Shown in pieces: positions 16,356-24,800 of a stretch of DNA of 30,394 nt. A program made the translations under genes and the position numbers. The notes beneath the pieces are model-generated. The model did no database searches, was not told where the DNA came from, and saw only the letters and a list, made by a program, of their open reading frames with translations. Each line of letters opens with the position of its first letter. The first letter of the stretch is position 1. The DNA lies in assembly GCA_028290305.1 (NCBI GenBank), contig JAQGKC010000378.1, positions 1 through 30,394 of the forward strand. The letters run 5' to 3'. Source of the stretch: Bradyrhizobium sp. GTDB lineage: Bacteria > Pseudomonadota > Alphaproteobacteria > Rhizobiales > Xanthobacteraceae.

Positions 16356-16395
16356 GCACAATGCGCGTGCTTTGATCGCGGATCGCGCATTGTGC
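16356..16395 (+). other. Perfect 12-bp inverted repeat between exported-protein and cytochrome c genes
   Basis: GCACAATGCGCG (16356-16367) and its exact complement CGCGCATTGTGC (16384-16395) with a 16-base loop. No U-run follows, so a simple terminator is unlikely. It lies 45 bases before the cytochrome start and could be an operator, attenuator or mRNA-stabilising stem. Confidence 0.6.
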
Positions 16396-16440
16396 AGGAC
16401 CAGAAGCGGAAGGAGTACTTAGCCCGAAAGCGAGAGGCAG

Positions 16441-17151
16441 ATGATGAGAAAATTCGCGATCATTGCCCTCGTCACCTTCGCATCCTTGTCTTCCGCCTAC
16501 GCTGGGCAGGGGGATGCGGCGCGCGGCCAGCAGGATTTCCGGGCCTGTGCGCCATGCCACTCGCTCGAACCCGACCGCAACATGACGGGACCGAGTCTCG
16601 CCAATCTTTGGGGACGGAAGGCCGGATCGCTGCCAAGCTTCGACCGTTACTCCGATGCGCTGAAATCGTCGGGAATTATCTGGGACGATCGCGCGCTCGA
16701 TGGTTGGTTGACCGATCCGCAGCGCATGGTGCCGGACAATGACATGCCGTTCGAAGGCATCAAGGACGCACGCGTTCGCGCAGACCTGCTGGTCTTCCTC
16801 AAGGACGCCACCAAACCTGGAGCGCCGCAACAGACGGCGCAACAGGGAGGCATGAAAGGCATGGGAGGGATGATGGGCGGCGGCGGACGCGACCCCAACC
16901 TGAAAAGTCTGGAACCTGCCAAACAGGTCAAGGCAATCACCTATTGCCGCGACACCTATCGCGTGACCACCGCCGACGGCAAGACACGGGCCTTTTGGGA
17001 ACGCAATCTGCACTTCATGACTGACTCCAGCCAGGATGGACCGGAAAAAAGTGCACCCGCCATTATGCCGGCCGGCATGATGGGAGATCGGGCCGCTGTG
17101 ATCTTCGCGGCGCCGGAGGAAATCGCCAAGATGATCGAACCACGATGCTGA
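16441..17151 (+). CDS. Exported c-type cytochrome with Met-rich linker and extra C-terminal domain
   Basis: A 236-aa periplasmic protein. The signal peptide covers about residues 1-21 (SSAYAG). A class I cytochrome c domain follows to about residue 125: haem site C36-A-P-C39-H40, then TGPSLANLWGRKAG, and the probable Met ligand in NDMPFEGIKDARVRADLLVFL. A Met/Gly linker (GGMKGMGGMMGGGG) joins a C-terminal region of about 85 residues with ITYCRDTYRVTTADGKTRAF and APAIMPAGMMG, ending in Cys. The extension is not part of ordinary cytochrome c2. Its Met/Cys content and context suggest contact with copper or a copper enzyme. It is probably co-transcribed with the 16063 gene. Confidence 0.88.
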   Translation: MMRKFAIIALVTFASLSSAYAGQGDAARGQQDFRACAPCHSLEPDRNMTGPSLANLWGRKAGSLPSFDRYSDALKSSGIIWDDRALDGWLTDPQRMVPDNDMPFEGIKDARVRADLLVFLKDATKPGAPQQTAQQGGMKGMGGMMGGGGRDPNLKSLEPAKQVKAITYCRDTYRVTTADGKTRAFWERNLHFMTDSSQDGPEKSAPAIMPAGMMGDRAAVIFAAPEEIAKMIEPRC

Positions 17152-17170
17152 TCGCCGAACCATGGGGCCG

Positions 17171-17196
17171 GGAGGCCGCCAACTAAAGCGGCCTCC
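17171..17196. terminator. Perfect 9-bp hairpin between convergent genes
   Basis: GGAGGCCGC/GCGGCCTCC with loop caactaaa sits between the cytochrome c stop and the convergent cupin-like gene. No clear U-run; it is a likely shared terminator stem. Confidence 0.5.
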
Positions 17197-17203
17197 GCAG
17201 GCC

Positions 17204-17611
17204 TCAGGCCATCAGGTCGGTGATCCGCATGATTGCGACCGCATTGCTTGTGTTGGACGCTTGCTCTTTGGTGTTCTTGTTGCAGGTCCAGACGAAGTTC
17301 TTTTTGGCCGTGAACGGCTTCCCTTCCTGGTCGATCTGAAGCTGCCCTTCGGTGATATGGCAGACCATGGCATTCTCCATCGGAGGACCCATGGTCTTCG
17401 ATCCCGGCTGCATGATGATGTCACGCATCGAGACAGTCTTGAAACCGGGAATGAGGGATGGTGTCTCGCCACTGTAAGCACGCACCACGACACCCGGCCA
17501 CGGCGTCGCATCCTTGTAGTCCGTAGTTTGCGCAACCGCCGGCTTCACCATGGCCGCCGAAGCGGCTGCCAACCCTAGAGCGACTGCTGACCTTCGGTTT
17601 ATTTTTTGCAT
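17204..17611 (-). CDS. Exported cupin-like protein (possible Tat substrate)
   Basis: A 135-aa protein. The N-terminus has a twin-arginine-like INRRSAVALGL followed by an Ala-rich hydrophobic run and cleavage after PAVAQ. The rest resembles one cupin barrel (VSMRDIIMQPGSKTM, then MVCHITEGQLQIDQEGKPFTA, then NFVWTCNKNTKEQASNTS). The usual His-x-His of cupin motif 1 is absent, so metal binding, if any, would use other residues (H in VCHITEG, two Cys). GAGGAGAGG lies just before the ATG at 17611, which I prefer to the further-upstream open frame. It is convergent with the cytochrome c gene. Role unknown; context is metal stress. Confidence 0.75.
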   Translation of the reverse strand: MQKINRRSAVALGLAAASAAMVKPAVAQTTDYKDATPWPGVVVRAYSGETPSLIPGFKTVSMRDIIMQPGSKTMGPPMENAMVCHITEGQLQIDQEGKPFTAKKNFVWTCNKNTKEQASNTSNAVAIMRITDLMA

Positions 17612-17704
17612 TGACCTCTCCTCACGGTAAGGCCCCAAGACCGCAAAGGTTGCTCCTTTCGTGCCATGGAGTCCATGCGACGCGATGGCCGGATTTCAAA
17701 CTGA

Positions 17705-17723
17705 CCGACCACAAAGTGGTCGG
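17705..17723. promoter_or_regulatory. Perfect palindrome CCGACCAC-AAA-GTGGTCGG
   Basis: An 8-bp inverted repeat with a 3-base spacer about 94 bp upstream of the cupin-like gene and about 180 bp downstream of the CDF gene, both on the minus strand. It could be an operator for the former or a stem ending the latter. The rest of 17612-17900 shows nothing recognisable. Confidence 0.4.
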
Positions 17724-17900
17724 GGGGCTTCGCGAGATCGACGTGAGAGCGCTCGCCGGGTGAGAGCCTGATGCCAGGTTTCCCGTTCGGCCCGACAAGA
17801 CCCGGGCCGGACGCGCTTTCCTCTACGCCGCTTCTGTCATGATCCTCGCACGTCGGATCGCGCGTGCCTCATGACTTTCGAACCGACTCTTAGACAGTTC

Positions 17901-18542
17901 TTAAATGGCGCTAAAGGAGCGCACTTGCCTTAGCTCGTCGCTCGATTGCCTAACGACCACGGCGGCGCCTTGGAGCGCCAAACCTGCCATGATGGCGGCC
18001 ACAACGAGATCAGGCCAGCCAGTTCCGCTGCCAAACACTCCGATAGCCGCCAGCAACACCGCGAGATTGCCGAGCACATCGTTCCGCGTGCAAATCCACG
18101 CCGAGCGCATGTTGGCGTCGCCGCCTCGATAGGCCCAAAGAAGCCCGAACGACATCGCATTTGCCGTCAGGGCTGTTAAGCCGACAGCGCCCATGGTGAA
18201 GGCCTGAGGCAGCGTCCCGTCAAGTCCGTGCCATATCGTCACGCCCAGTACCCACAAGCCAAAGAGGCCCATGGTCACTCCCTTCGCGAGCGCAGCTATT
18301 GCGCGGTATTGCAACGCCATGCCAACCACAAAAAGACTGATGGCGTAGTTGGCCGCGTCGCCGAGGAAATCCAGAGCATCGGCCTGCAATGAGGCCGAAC
18401 CCGCCGCGACGCCAGCCCCGATTTCAACAACAAACATTGCCGCGTTAATCGCAAGCACCGCCCAGAGGACACGGCGGTAAGTCCTGTCTTCGCTCCGCGC
18501 GTGCGGGTTCTCATTATGGTGATCACAGCAGTCCACGCCCAT
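17901..18542 (-). CDS. Short CDF-family cation transporter
   Basis: A 213-aa inner-membrane protein with about six hydrophobic segments, of the cation diffusion facilitator family. The second-helix site reads SASLQADALDFLGDAANY, with the D-x-x-x-D pattern, and the fifth-helix site reads CTRNDVLGNLAVLL. Both match divalent-cation exporters. The N-terminal tail MGVDCCDHHNENPHARSED has Cys2 and several His, a likely metal-gathering segment. The usual cytoplasmic C-terminal domain (about 80-90 residues) is missing; the protein ends soon after the last helix. The start at 18542 is preferred; an extension to 18593 is possible. It probably exports Zn, Cd, Co or Ni. Confidence 0.85.
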   Translation of the reverse strand: MGVDCCDHHNENPHARSEDRTYRRVLWAVLAINAAMFVVEIGAGVAAGSASLQADALDFLGDAANYAISLFVVGMALQYRAIAALAKGVTMGLFGLWVLGVTIWHGLDGTLPQAFTMGAVGLTALTANAMSFGLLWAYRGGDANMRSAWICTRNDVLGNLAVLLAAIGVFGSGTGWPDLVVAAIMAGLALQGAAVVVRQSSDELRQVRSFSAI

Positions 18543-18575
18543 GGCAGAAGTCCTAACGGGCCTCTGATCGGAAAA

Positions 18576-18598
18576 GCACGCGCGCTCTAGCACGCGCG
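18576..18598. repeat. 9-bp direct repeat GCACGCGCG x2 in the CDF promoter region
   Basis: GCACGCGCG at 18576-18584 and 18590-18598, separated by CTCTA, just upstream of the CDF gene (minus strand). The 14-bp period makes it a possible regulator site; no regulator gene is adjacent. Confidence 0.35.
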
Positions 18599-18622
18599 AT
18601 CGTCCCGGTCATTGTCACTAAA

Positions 18623-18703
18623 CTAAGACTTGTACAAAGCCTCGACAACGGTCTCGATCACCTCAAGCGCATCTTGTGTGCCATCCGCATCGCCCTTTTC
18701 GGC
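18623..18703 (-). pseudogene. C-terminal remnant of a nucleoside phosphorylase-like gene
   Basis: The minus strand encodes EKGDADGTQDALEVIETVV, then EALYKS and a TAG stop at 18623-18625. This matches the end of the gene at 20193-20977 (EKGHADGTSDALAVLGSVVAAL). Only about 27 codons are left. The sequence further upstream on that strand (18704-18916) no longer resembles the family, and I see no gene there, only a direct repeat. Confidence 0.7.
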
Positions 18704-18708
18704 GCGTT

Positions 18709-18922
18709 CAAGCACGGGAGAAGCCGATGGCGGTTCTGGAATCGGCCGAGCCCATTGGTGGTACCATGATGGTATCTCGCACCGCGCCTACGACTGCGGT
18801 ACCGTTTATGGTGACCACCTGGAAGGCGTGGCATGGAAGTGCATCGGATGCGCCATCGCCGAACCGTTTGGTCCGACGGGCGGTGGTCACGGGTGGTTCA
18901 AGCACGGGAGCGGCCGATGATG
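18709..18922 (+). repeat. Diverged direct repeat around the permease start
   Basis: GTTCAAGCACGGGAG, then two different bases, then GCCGATG occurs at 18707-18729 and again at 18897-18919, about 190 bp apart; similarity resumes as TGGAATC a few bases later in both. The second copy contains the permease Shine-Dalgarno (GGGAG) and start. It suggests a local duplication; the sequence between the copies has no recognisable gene. Confidence 0.55.
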
Positions 18923-20068
18923 GAATCTATCCTGCGTGCGTTCGGCATGGCGTTCGCCATGGGATGGGAAATCCTCTGGCCGTTGATACTTGGTTTCACA
19001 CTGTCGGCAGTGGTGCAGGCGGTCGTCTCCCATCGGCAAATGAGCCGGCTTCTGCCCGATGATCGGCCGGCCTCGATTGCAAAAGCTCTTGCGCTCGGCG
19101 CAGCGTCGTCGTCGTGCTCCTATGCGGCGGTCGCGATCGCCCGCTCGCTGTTCCGCAAGGGCGCCAATTTCACCGCCGCCATGGCGTTTGAAATGGCCTC
19201 CACCAACCTCGTCGTCGAACTCGCCATTATCATGCTGGTTTTCCTGGGCTGGCAGTTCACGCTGGCTGAATTCATCGGCGCGCCGATCATGGTCGCCCTG
19301 TTGGTCGTGCTGTTTCGACTATTTCTCAACCGAACGCTCCTCGAACAAGCCAAGGAGCAGGCCGACAAAGGCATCACCGGCCGGATGGAAGGCCATGCCG
19401 AAATGGATATGTCGGTTAGCGGAGGCGGCACCCTTTGGCAGCGAATAACATCCGAACAGGGTTTTACCGCGATCAGCCATTATTTCGTGATGGACTGGGC
19501 TTCGGTCTGGATGGACATCGCCGGCGGCCTTCTCATTGCGGGTGCTCTCGCCGCCTGGGTGCCTGCCGAATTCTGGCAGTCGTTCTTTCTGGTCGACCAC
19601 CCCGTACTTGCAAAATTATGGGGACCCATCGTTGGGCCGCTGGTGGCGGTCATCGCGTTCGTTTGCTCGGTCGGGAACATCCCGCTCGCTGCCGTGCTCT
19701 GGAATGGCGGCATCAGCTTCGGTGGCGCGATCGCATTCATCTTCGCCGATCTGATCGTACTCCCGGTTCTAAACATCTATCGCAAGTATTACGGATTGAA
19801 GATGGCCGGTTTTCTGTTTGTCACCTTCTATGCGGCGATGGCGGGTGCAGCGTTGATCGTCGAACTGATCTTCGGGGGCCTCGGTCTTGTCCCTGCACAA
19901 CGCAACGCGCGCGTGGTCGAAGCCTCCATCTCATGGGACTACACGACCTGGCTCAACATCGCCTTTCTCGTTCTCGCCGGATTGCTCATTTGGCGATTCC
20001 TGAAAACGGGCGGGCCCGCGATGTTGCGCATGATGAACAGACCGGCCGCAATGGGGCACTCCCATTAG
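18917..20068 (+). CDS. ArsP-type permease (UPF0718/DUF318)
   Basis: A 383-aa membrane protein with about eight to ten hydrophobic segments in two halves. Signature sequences are LGAASSSCSYAAVAIARSLF (about 61-80) and AFVCSVGNIPLAAVLWNGG (about 244-262), each with a Cys in a conserved position; these belong to the ArsP_1 permease family, some of which export organoarsenicals. A hydrophilic loop with AKEQADKGITGRMEGHAEMD separates the halves. ATG ATG at 18917/18920 follows CGGGAG. The C-terminus is His-containing (MGHSH). Substrate is unknown; the position beside a CDF exporter suggests toxic metal or metalloid transport. Confidence 0.85.
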   Translation: MMESILRAFGMAFAMGWEILWPLILGFTLSAVVQAVVSHRQMSRLLPDDRPASIAKALALGAASSSCSYAAVAIARSLFRKGANFTAAMAFEMASTNLVVELAIIMLVFLGWQFTLAEFIGAPIMVALLVVLFRLFLNRTLLEQAKEQADKGITGRMEGHAEMDMSVSGGGTLWQRITSEQGFTAISHYFVMDWASVWMDIAGGLLIAGALAAWVPAEFWQSFFLVDHPVLAKLWGPIVGPLVAVIAFVCSVGNIPLAAVLWNGGISFGGAIAFIFADLIVLPVLNIYRKYYGLKMAGFLFVTFYAAMAGAALIVELIFGGLGLVPAQRNARVVEASISWDYTTWLNIAFLVLAGLLIWRFLKTGGPAMLRMMNRPAAMGHSH

Positions 20069-20192
20069 AACCGTCAATTGGACAGGATTTCGACGCCGCA
20101 CTCCAAGATTGTCAGCTTCTTTGATAAACCCTGCAGTATCCGGCCGGCCGCCAAGATAATGCTGGAGGCTGCAAGAACGCCGGCGTTAGAAA

Positions 20193-20977
20193 TCAATCCA
20201 CCGGGTGCAAAGCTGCAACAACGCTCCCCAACACGGCGAGAGCATCGCTCGTACCGTCGGCGTGCCCCTTCTCGAAATCCATGCCATCCAGGCCCATGGT
20301 GTTAGTCACATGGGCCACACAGAGAAGCTGGACGCCGACTGATCGCGCGAAGGCGTAGAGCGCAGCTGCCTCCATCTCGACTCCAAGAATCCCTTTCCTT
20401 CGGGCCGCTTCAATCGCTTCAGCCGTCTCGCGAAACGGAGCATCCGTCGTCCAGGTGGCGCCGACGACCACCCGTGGTCCGTCTTTCGAGGTGGCCTTCG
20501 CCGCCCTTTCGACAAGCCATGGGTCAGCCTCGGCGAATTCGGCGGGAGCTGCGTAATGGTAGCTTGTCCCTTCGTCACGCAACGCGCGATCGATAATGAC
20601 GAAATATGGTGGCGGTCCCGAAGCCACAATCTGACCGGCGGAGGTGAGGCTGACCAGCAGCCGACACCCACTCGCGAACAATTCTTCCGCCACGAGAACC
20701 GCGAACGAAGCACCAACGACCCGTCCGACAATGCCTACCTCTTGCCCGGCAAGCGAGAAGGTATCCAGTTCAGTGTGGTAGCAGGGCCAGCCAGCCTGCA
20801 AACGGCGTGGTTTTTCCGCGTGCGCACAAGGTCCCCGTCGGGATCCAGCACATACACCGGCGGCACCTGAACAGTTGGGAGGCGTTTTTGACGTCTTGCC
20901 TCGCGCAGCAACGCAGAAGGCACAAAGATGGAAGGTGACGATGTGTTTTTGTTGTCTAGTATGGGAGGCGTAACCAT
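20193..20977 (-). pseudogene. Nucleoside phosphorylase-like gene with a frameshift
   Basis: A PNP/uridine phosphorylase-family gene split into two frames. The 5' frame (ATG at 20975-20977) encodes an N-terminus with IFVPSALLREARRQKRLPTV, VYVLDPDGDLVR, NHAVCRLAG; the 3' frame continues WPCYHTELDTFSLAGQEVG, LLVSLTSAGQI and the hallmark GVEMEAAALYAFARS, ending ADGTSDALAVLGSVVAAL. The switch is at about 20786-20797, where the plus strand has CCAGCCAGCC. The shift equals loss of one base modulo three, so adding one more 4-bp unit restores a sensible CRLAGWPCYHTE join. It may be a real pseudogene, a slippage-controlled gene or a sequencing error. An intact product would cleave a nucleoside. Confidence 0.8.
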
Positions 20978-21018
20978 CTTTATTGGGCCTTGCAGCATTG
21001 CGAGTGAAGGAGACGCTC

Positions 21019-21639
21019 ATGAGTGATGTCAGCAGAAAAGTCCACTGGGAGAATGTTTACAGCACCAAAGGCGAAAAAGAAGTTAGTTGGTTCCAGGAAA
21101 ATCCCGCGCCATCCCTCGAACTGATTGTACTTGCGGGTCTTTCCGCCGATGCGGCAATCATCGATATCGGAGGCGGGGCCTCACGACTCGTGGACGTGCT
21201 CGTTGAGCGAAAAATTGGGCAGATTACGGTTTTGGATCTTTCCGCCACTGCTCTCGATGCGGCCAAGGAGCGTCTTGGCGATAGGGGAGCTGGCGTCAAA
21301 TGGGTAGTTGCTGATGTCACTACCTGGGAGCCATCCCAAACTTACGATCTGTGGCACGACCGTGCTGCGTTTCATTTCCTCACCGATGCTTCCGATCGCT
21401 CCGCCTATGTCGGGCACCTGAAGAGGGCCGTCAGGTCCGGTGGATATGTTATCATAGGTACCTTTGCTTTGGACGGACCCGAACGGTGCAGCGGCCTGCC
21501 GATCATGCGCTATGATGCGGGAATTCTTGGCAAAGTTCTTGGTGCCGACTTCGAACTCATGGATGCCCGGCGCCATGACCACGCCACGCCCTGGGGTGCC
21601 GTGCAGCGATTTCAGTTCAGCACTTTTCGTCGGGCATAA
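21019..21639 (+). CDS. Class I SAM-dependent methyltransferase
   Basis: A 206-aa cytosolic methyltransferase. Motif I is IIDIGGGASRLVDVLVE (about 47-63), the acidic strand-2 end is VLDLSATALDAAKERL, and a later motif reads WHDRAAFHFLTDAS. The YSTKGEKEVSWFQENPAPSLELI start is typical of a group often annotated as thiopurine/TehB-like methyltransferases. Substrate unknown; methylation of a metalloid or thiol would fit the neighbourhood, but this is inference. GAAGGAGA precedes the ATG at 21019. The start lies 41 bp from the divergent frameshifted nucleosidase gene, so they may share a control region. Confidence 0.88.
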   Translation: MSDVSRKVHWENVYSTKGEKEVSWFQENPAPSLELIVLAGLSADAAIIDIGGGASRLVDVLVERKIGQITVLDLSATALDAAKERLGDRGAGVKWVVADVTTWEPSQTYDLWHDRAAFHFLTDASDRSAYVGHLKRAVRSGGYVIIGTFALDGPERCSGLPIMRYDAGILGKVLGADFELMDARRHDHATPWGAVQRFQFSTFRRA

Positions 21640-21663
21640 CGCGATCGCGTCGTGGCGCGACCC

Positions 21664-21773
21664 GAAATCATGCAGCGGATTGCGGTGCCTGTGATCGGAG
21701 GAATGATCTCATCCACGTGCTCACCTTGATCGTAATCCCTGCGATTCATGGATTGCTCAAACAGCAAGCGTGA
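21664..21773 (+). pseudogene. C-terminal fragment of a second CusA/CzcA-like pump gene
   Basis: The plus strand encodes EIMQRIAVPVIGGMISST, then after a one-base deletion LTLIVIPAIHGLLKQQA and TGA at 21771-21773. This aligns with CusA codons around 14491-14590 in the intact gene. Upstream, the similarity stops within about 20 bases. The following AGTCGGCGGAATAG-like bases (about 21819-21833) also resemble the end of cusA. It is debris of a duplicated or replaced pump gene at the right edge of the metal cluster, abutting the histidine kinase gene. Confidence 0.8.
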
Positions 21774-21860
21774 AAGGTCAAAGGGCAGAAGCCGCTGTCG
21801 CCTGACGCCCGTCGTGAAGTCGGCGGAATAGAAGTTGGTCGAGCAACCGGCGAAGCGAGA

Positions 21861-24800
21861 TCACACCCTCGCCATCGCGTGCGAGAACACCACTTCGATC
21901 AATGTGCCCGAATGTCCCCCGGTCTTGATCTGGAATTGCGCGCGATTGGCTTCGACCAGGGCTTTGGTCAGGGAAAGGCTGACGCCGGAACTGTCGGAGG
22001 CCTGATCCGACGGCGCCGGGGTCCGGAACGGCTCCATTGCGGCTGCGACTTCGTTGTCGTTGAGCCCATGACCGGTATCGCGGACCCGCAACACCACCTC
22101 GCCGAAATCAGACAAGGCGGTGGAGACGATGACCTGGCCGCCGGCATTGGCGAGATGGATCGAGTTGCCGATCAGGTTGAGCGTGATCTGACGCAATGCG
22201 CGGGCGTCGGCGATAACAGGCGGCAGCATATGCGCCAGCGATGTCCGGATGATGATGCGTTCGCGGTTGGCCTGCGGCTGCATCACCGCGACACATTGTT
22301 CGACGAGATCGTTGAGGTTCTGGTTGGCGAAGGCGAGGTCGAGCTTGCCGGTCTCGATCCGCGACAGGTCGAGCAGGTCGTTGATGATGGCGATCACGCG
22401 TTCGCCGGAAGCACGGATATCCTTCATGTAGTCGACGTAACGGTCATTGCCGAGCGCACCGAACCGTTCGCCGATCATCACTTCGGCAAAGCCGATGATG
22501 GCGTTGAGGGGTGTGCGGACCTCGTGGCTGATCCGTGCCAGCATGTCGGCCTTGGCGTTCGCCGCACGATCGGCCAGCCGCCGCGCCTCTCGCAACTCGC
22601 TCTCGCTTTTTTTGCTCTGCGAGAGATCGCGGAACACCGCGAAGAAATTCGGGCCTTGTGGCTGCGTCCGTCCCACCGTCATCGATACCGGGATGAGCCC
22701 GCCGCCGCGCACGTGGGCCAGCACGTCGCGGCCGTGTTCGAGCAGGCTGGCAATATCCGCGCCCTTGATGGCTTCCAGATAATCCTTGACCGCGGGTTGG
22801 CTCTCCGGCGCGAACAATTCGACGAGATTGCGTTGCACGAGTTCGGTGCCGTCATAGCCGAACAGCGCTTCGGCGCTGCGGTTGCATGCGTTGATGTTGC
22901 CCTCGGCGTCGAACATCAAGATGCCTTCGGCCGTGGTATCGAGGATGGCGCCGAGCTCTTCGGCATTGGCGTGGCCGACGGCCGACGGTTCGGAGACAGG
23001 GATCTCTTCTGAGATCACGGCAGTGACATCGGCGCTTTCCCGCCGCGCGGGCGAAAAAATCAGGGCCAGTGCCGACTCGTCGTCCCATGAAATCGTAAAG
23101 AGGCGCGCATCCGTTGCCGACGGCGGCGCATGTTGAGGCGAAGCCTGGCTGGCGGAGATCGTCACCGGCGTGCCGGTATCCGATGTGCTGCTGGCGGTCG
23201 AGACGCCGGGTTCGACATAGAGCGCGTCGAGACCCCCGGCCTCCTCCAGTGCGTGCACGCTCTGGTAGCCCATCCGCTCAAGAAACGCCGGGTTGGCATA
23301 AAGCAGCCGGTCAAGCCGGTAGATCAGGATGCCGACGGGGAGCAGGTCGAGCAGCGCCTTGTCGCGCCGGGCTTCACCGCGGGCAGGCGCCTCGGGCCGC
23401 GCCAGCCAGTCAGGCTGCTCACTGGCTTCGGAGATCTGGACTTCGGAGACTTGGTCTTCGGAGACTTGGACTTCAGGAGCTTGGACTTCAGGAGCTTGGA
23501 CTTCAGGAGTTTGGCCTTCAGGAGTTTGGACTTCGGAGATTTCCGGCACGATGGGCTGATCGACGACCGTTTCGGGCGCCTCCGGTATCGCGGGCATTTC
23601 CGGCGCGACGATCTCGCTGTTGAGCCGCGCTGCCAATTGCCGGGCGAGTTCGTTGAAGGCGCTGTTTTCCACCGGCGTCAGGGCTGGCGACTTCGAGTCG
23701 CCGACCGGCCGAAACGGCAGGACGTTCTTGGGCGTTTCCACGGATGTTTCCAGATCGGTTGGTTGTGAAGTCTCACATGCAATTGGCGCTGATGATTCGG
23801 GCGTACTGGAGGAGGCGACACCGGGTTCCGCAGGCAAGTTTTCGGGAGGCAAGTCTTCGGGAGACAAGTCTTCGGAATGAAAGTCCGCGGCAGGCGAGTC
23901 CTTGGCGATATCCGCCTGAGCGATATCAGCCCAAAGCGGCTGCGGCGCCGGCGGGTCGCTAAACAATTCATAGCGGCGCAACGCGGTAAGCCGCGCCAGG
24001 CCGTCCAGATCGCGGCAGACACCGAAGCCGCGATAGCCGACAAAATTACGCGCGCGATCGTAGATCGGCAATCCCGATAGTTCCACCGGCAATCGGCCGC
24101 CGCCATCGACGGGCCAGTTCAAGGTGATGCCGCTCCAGGTGTTGCGCGTGGCGATCGCCTTGAGGACGCGGCCATCTGGATCGAGCCCGAATACCTGCGC
24201 GATTTCGCTCCATAACCGGCCGAAGCCCGCGGCGGTGCGCGAGCCGATCAGACGGGTGAATTCATCGGAGCCCAGCGAGAAGCGGCCTTCGGCGTCCATC
24301 TGCCACATGAAGCGCAACGGGTGTCGGCGCGTATTGGGCGTGGGTTCGTCGAGCCACGACAGAACTCTGGCCGGTGGGGGTGCGACTGACGGTGAAACTG
24401 ATTTCTCGACCACGGGTGGCGGCTCTTCGTCGGCTGGAGGTGTTGGCTCCTCGACGGGCGGAGGCGTTGGCTCGTCGGCAACGGCTTCGACATAGGGCGA
24501 AGGTTCGTCCTGATGAACTTCGAGATCGGGCGTCGCCGTTTCCGGCGAGGCTTCGACGGATGGTGCTTCGACGTGGGGCCTATCGGACTGTGACGCCGTC
24601 TGCGACTCTGGCTCGGATGGTTCGATGGCCGATTCTTCGGGCAATTCCGTGAACTCGTCGATCAATCCGAACTCGGCCGGTGCCTCGCCTGATATCGCGG
24701 GCTGTTCGTAGTCGGGCGTCGACTGGGGCGCCGGTTCGACTGGCGCCGCTTCAACCGTTTCTGCGGGCTCTTCTGCGAATTCGTCGATCAATGCGAACTC

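Noticed and set aside
18676..19062. Plus-strand 128-codon open frame overlapping the permease start
   Set aside because: No signal peptide, motif or family resemblance; it runs out of frame into the permease and spans a nucleosidase remnant on the other strand.
23427..23546. CRISPR-like or non-coding repeat array
   Set aside because: The 15-bp units have no spacers and lie in frame inside the kinase gene, encoding pentapeptides.
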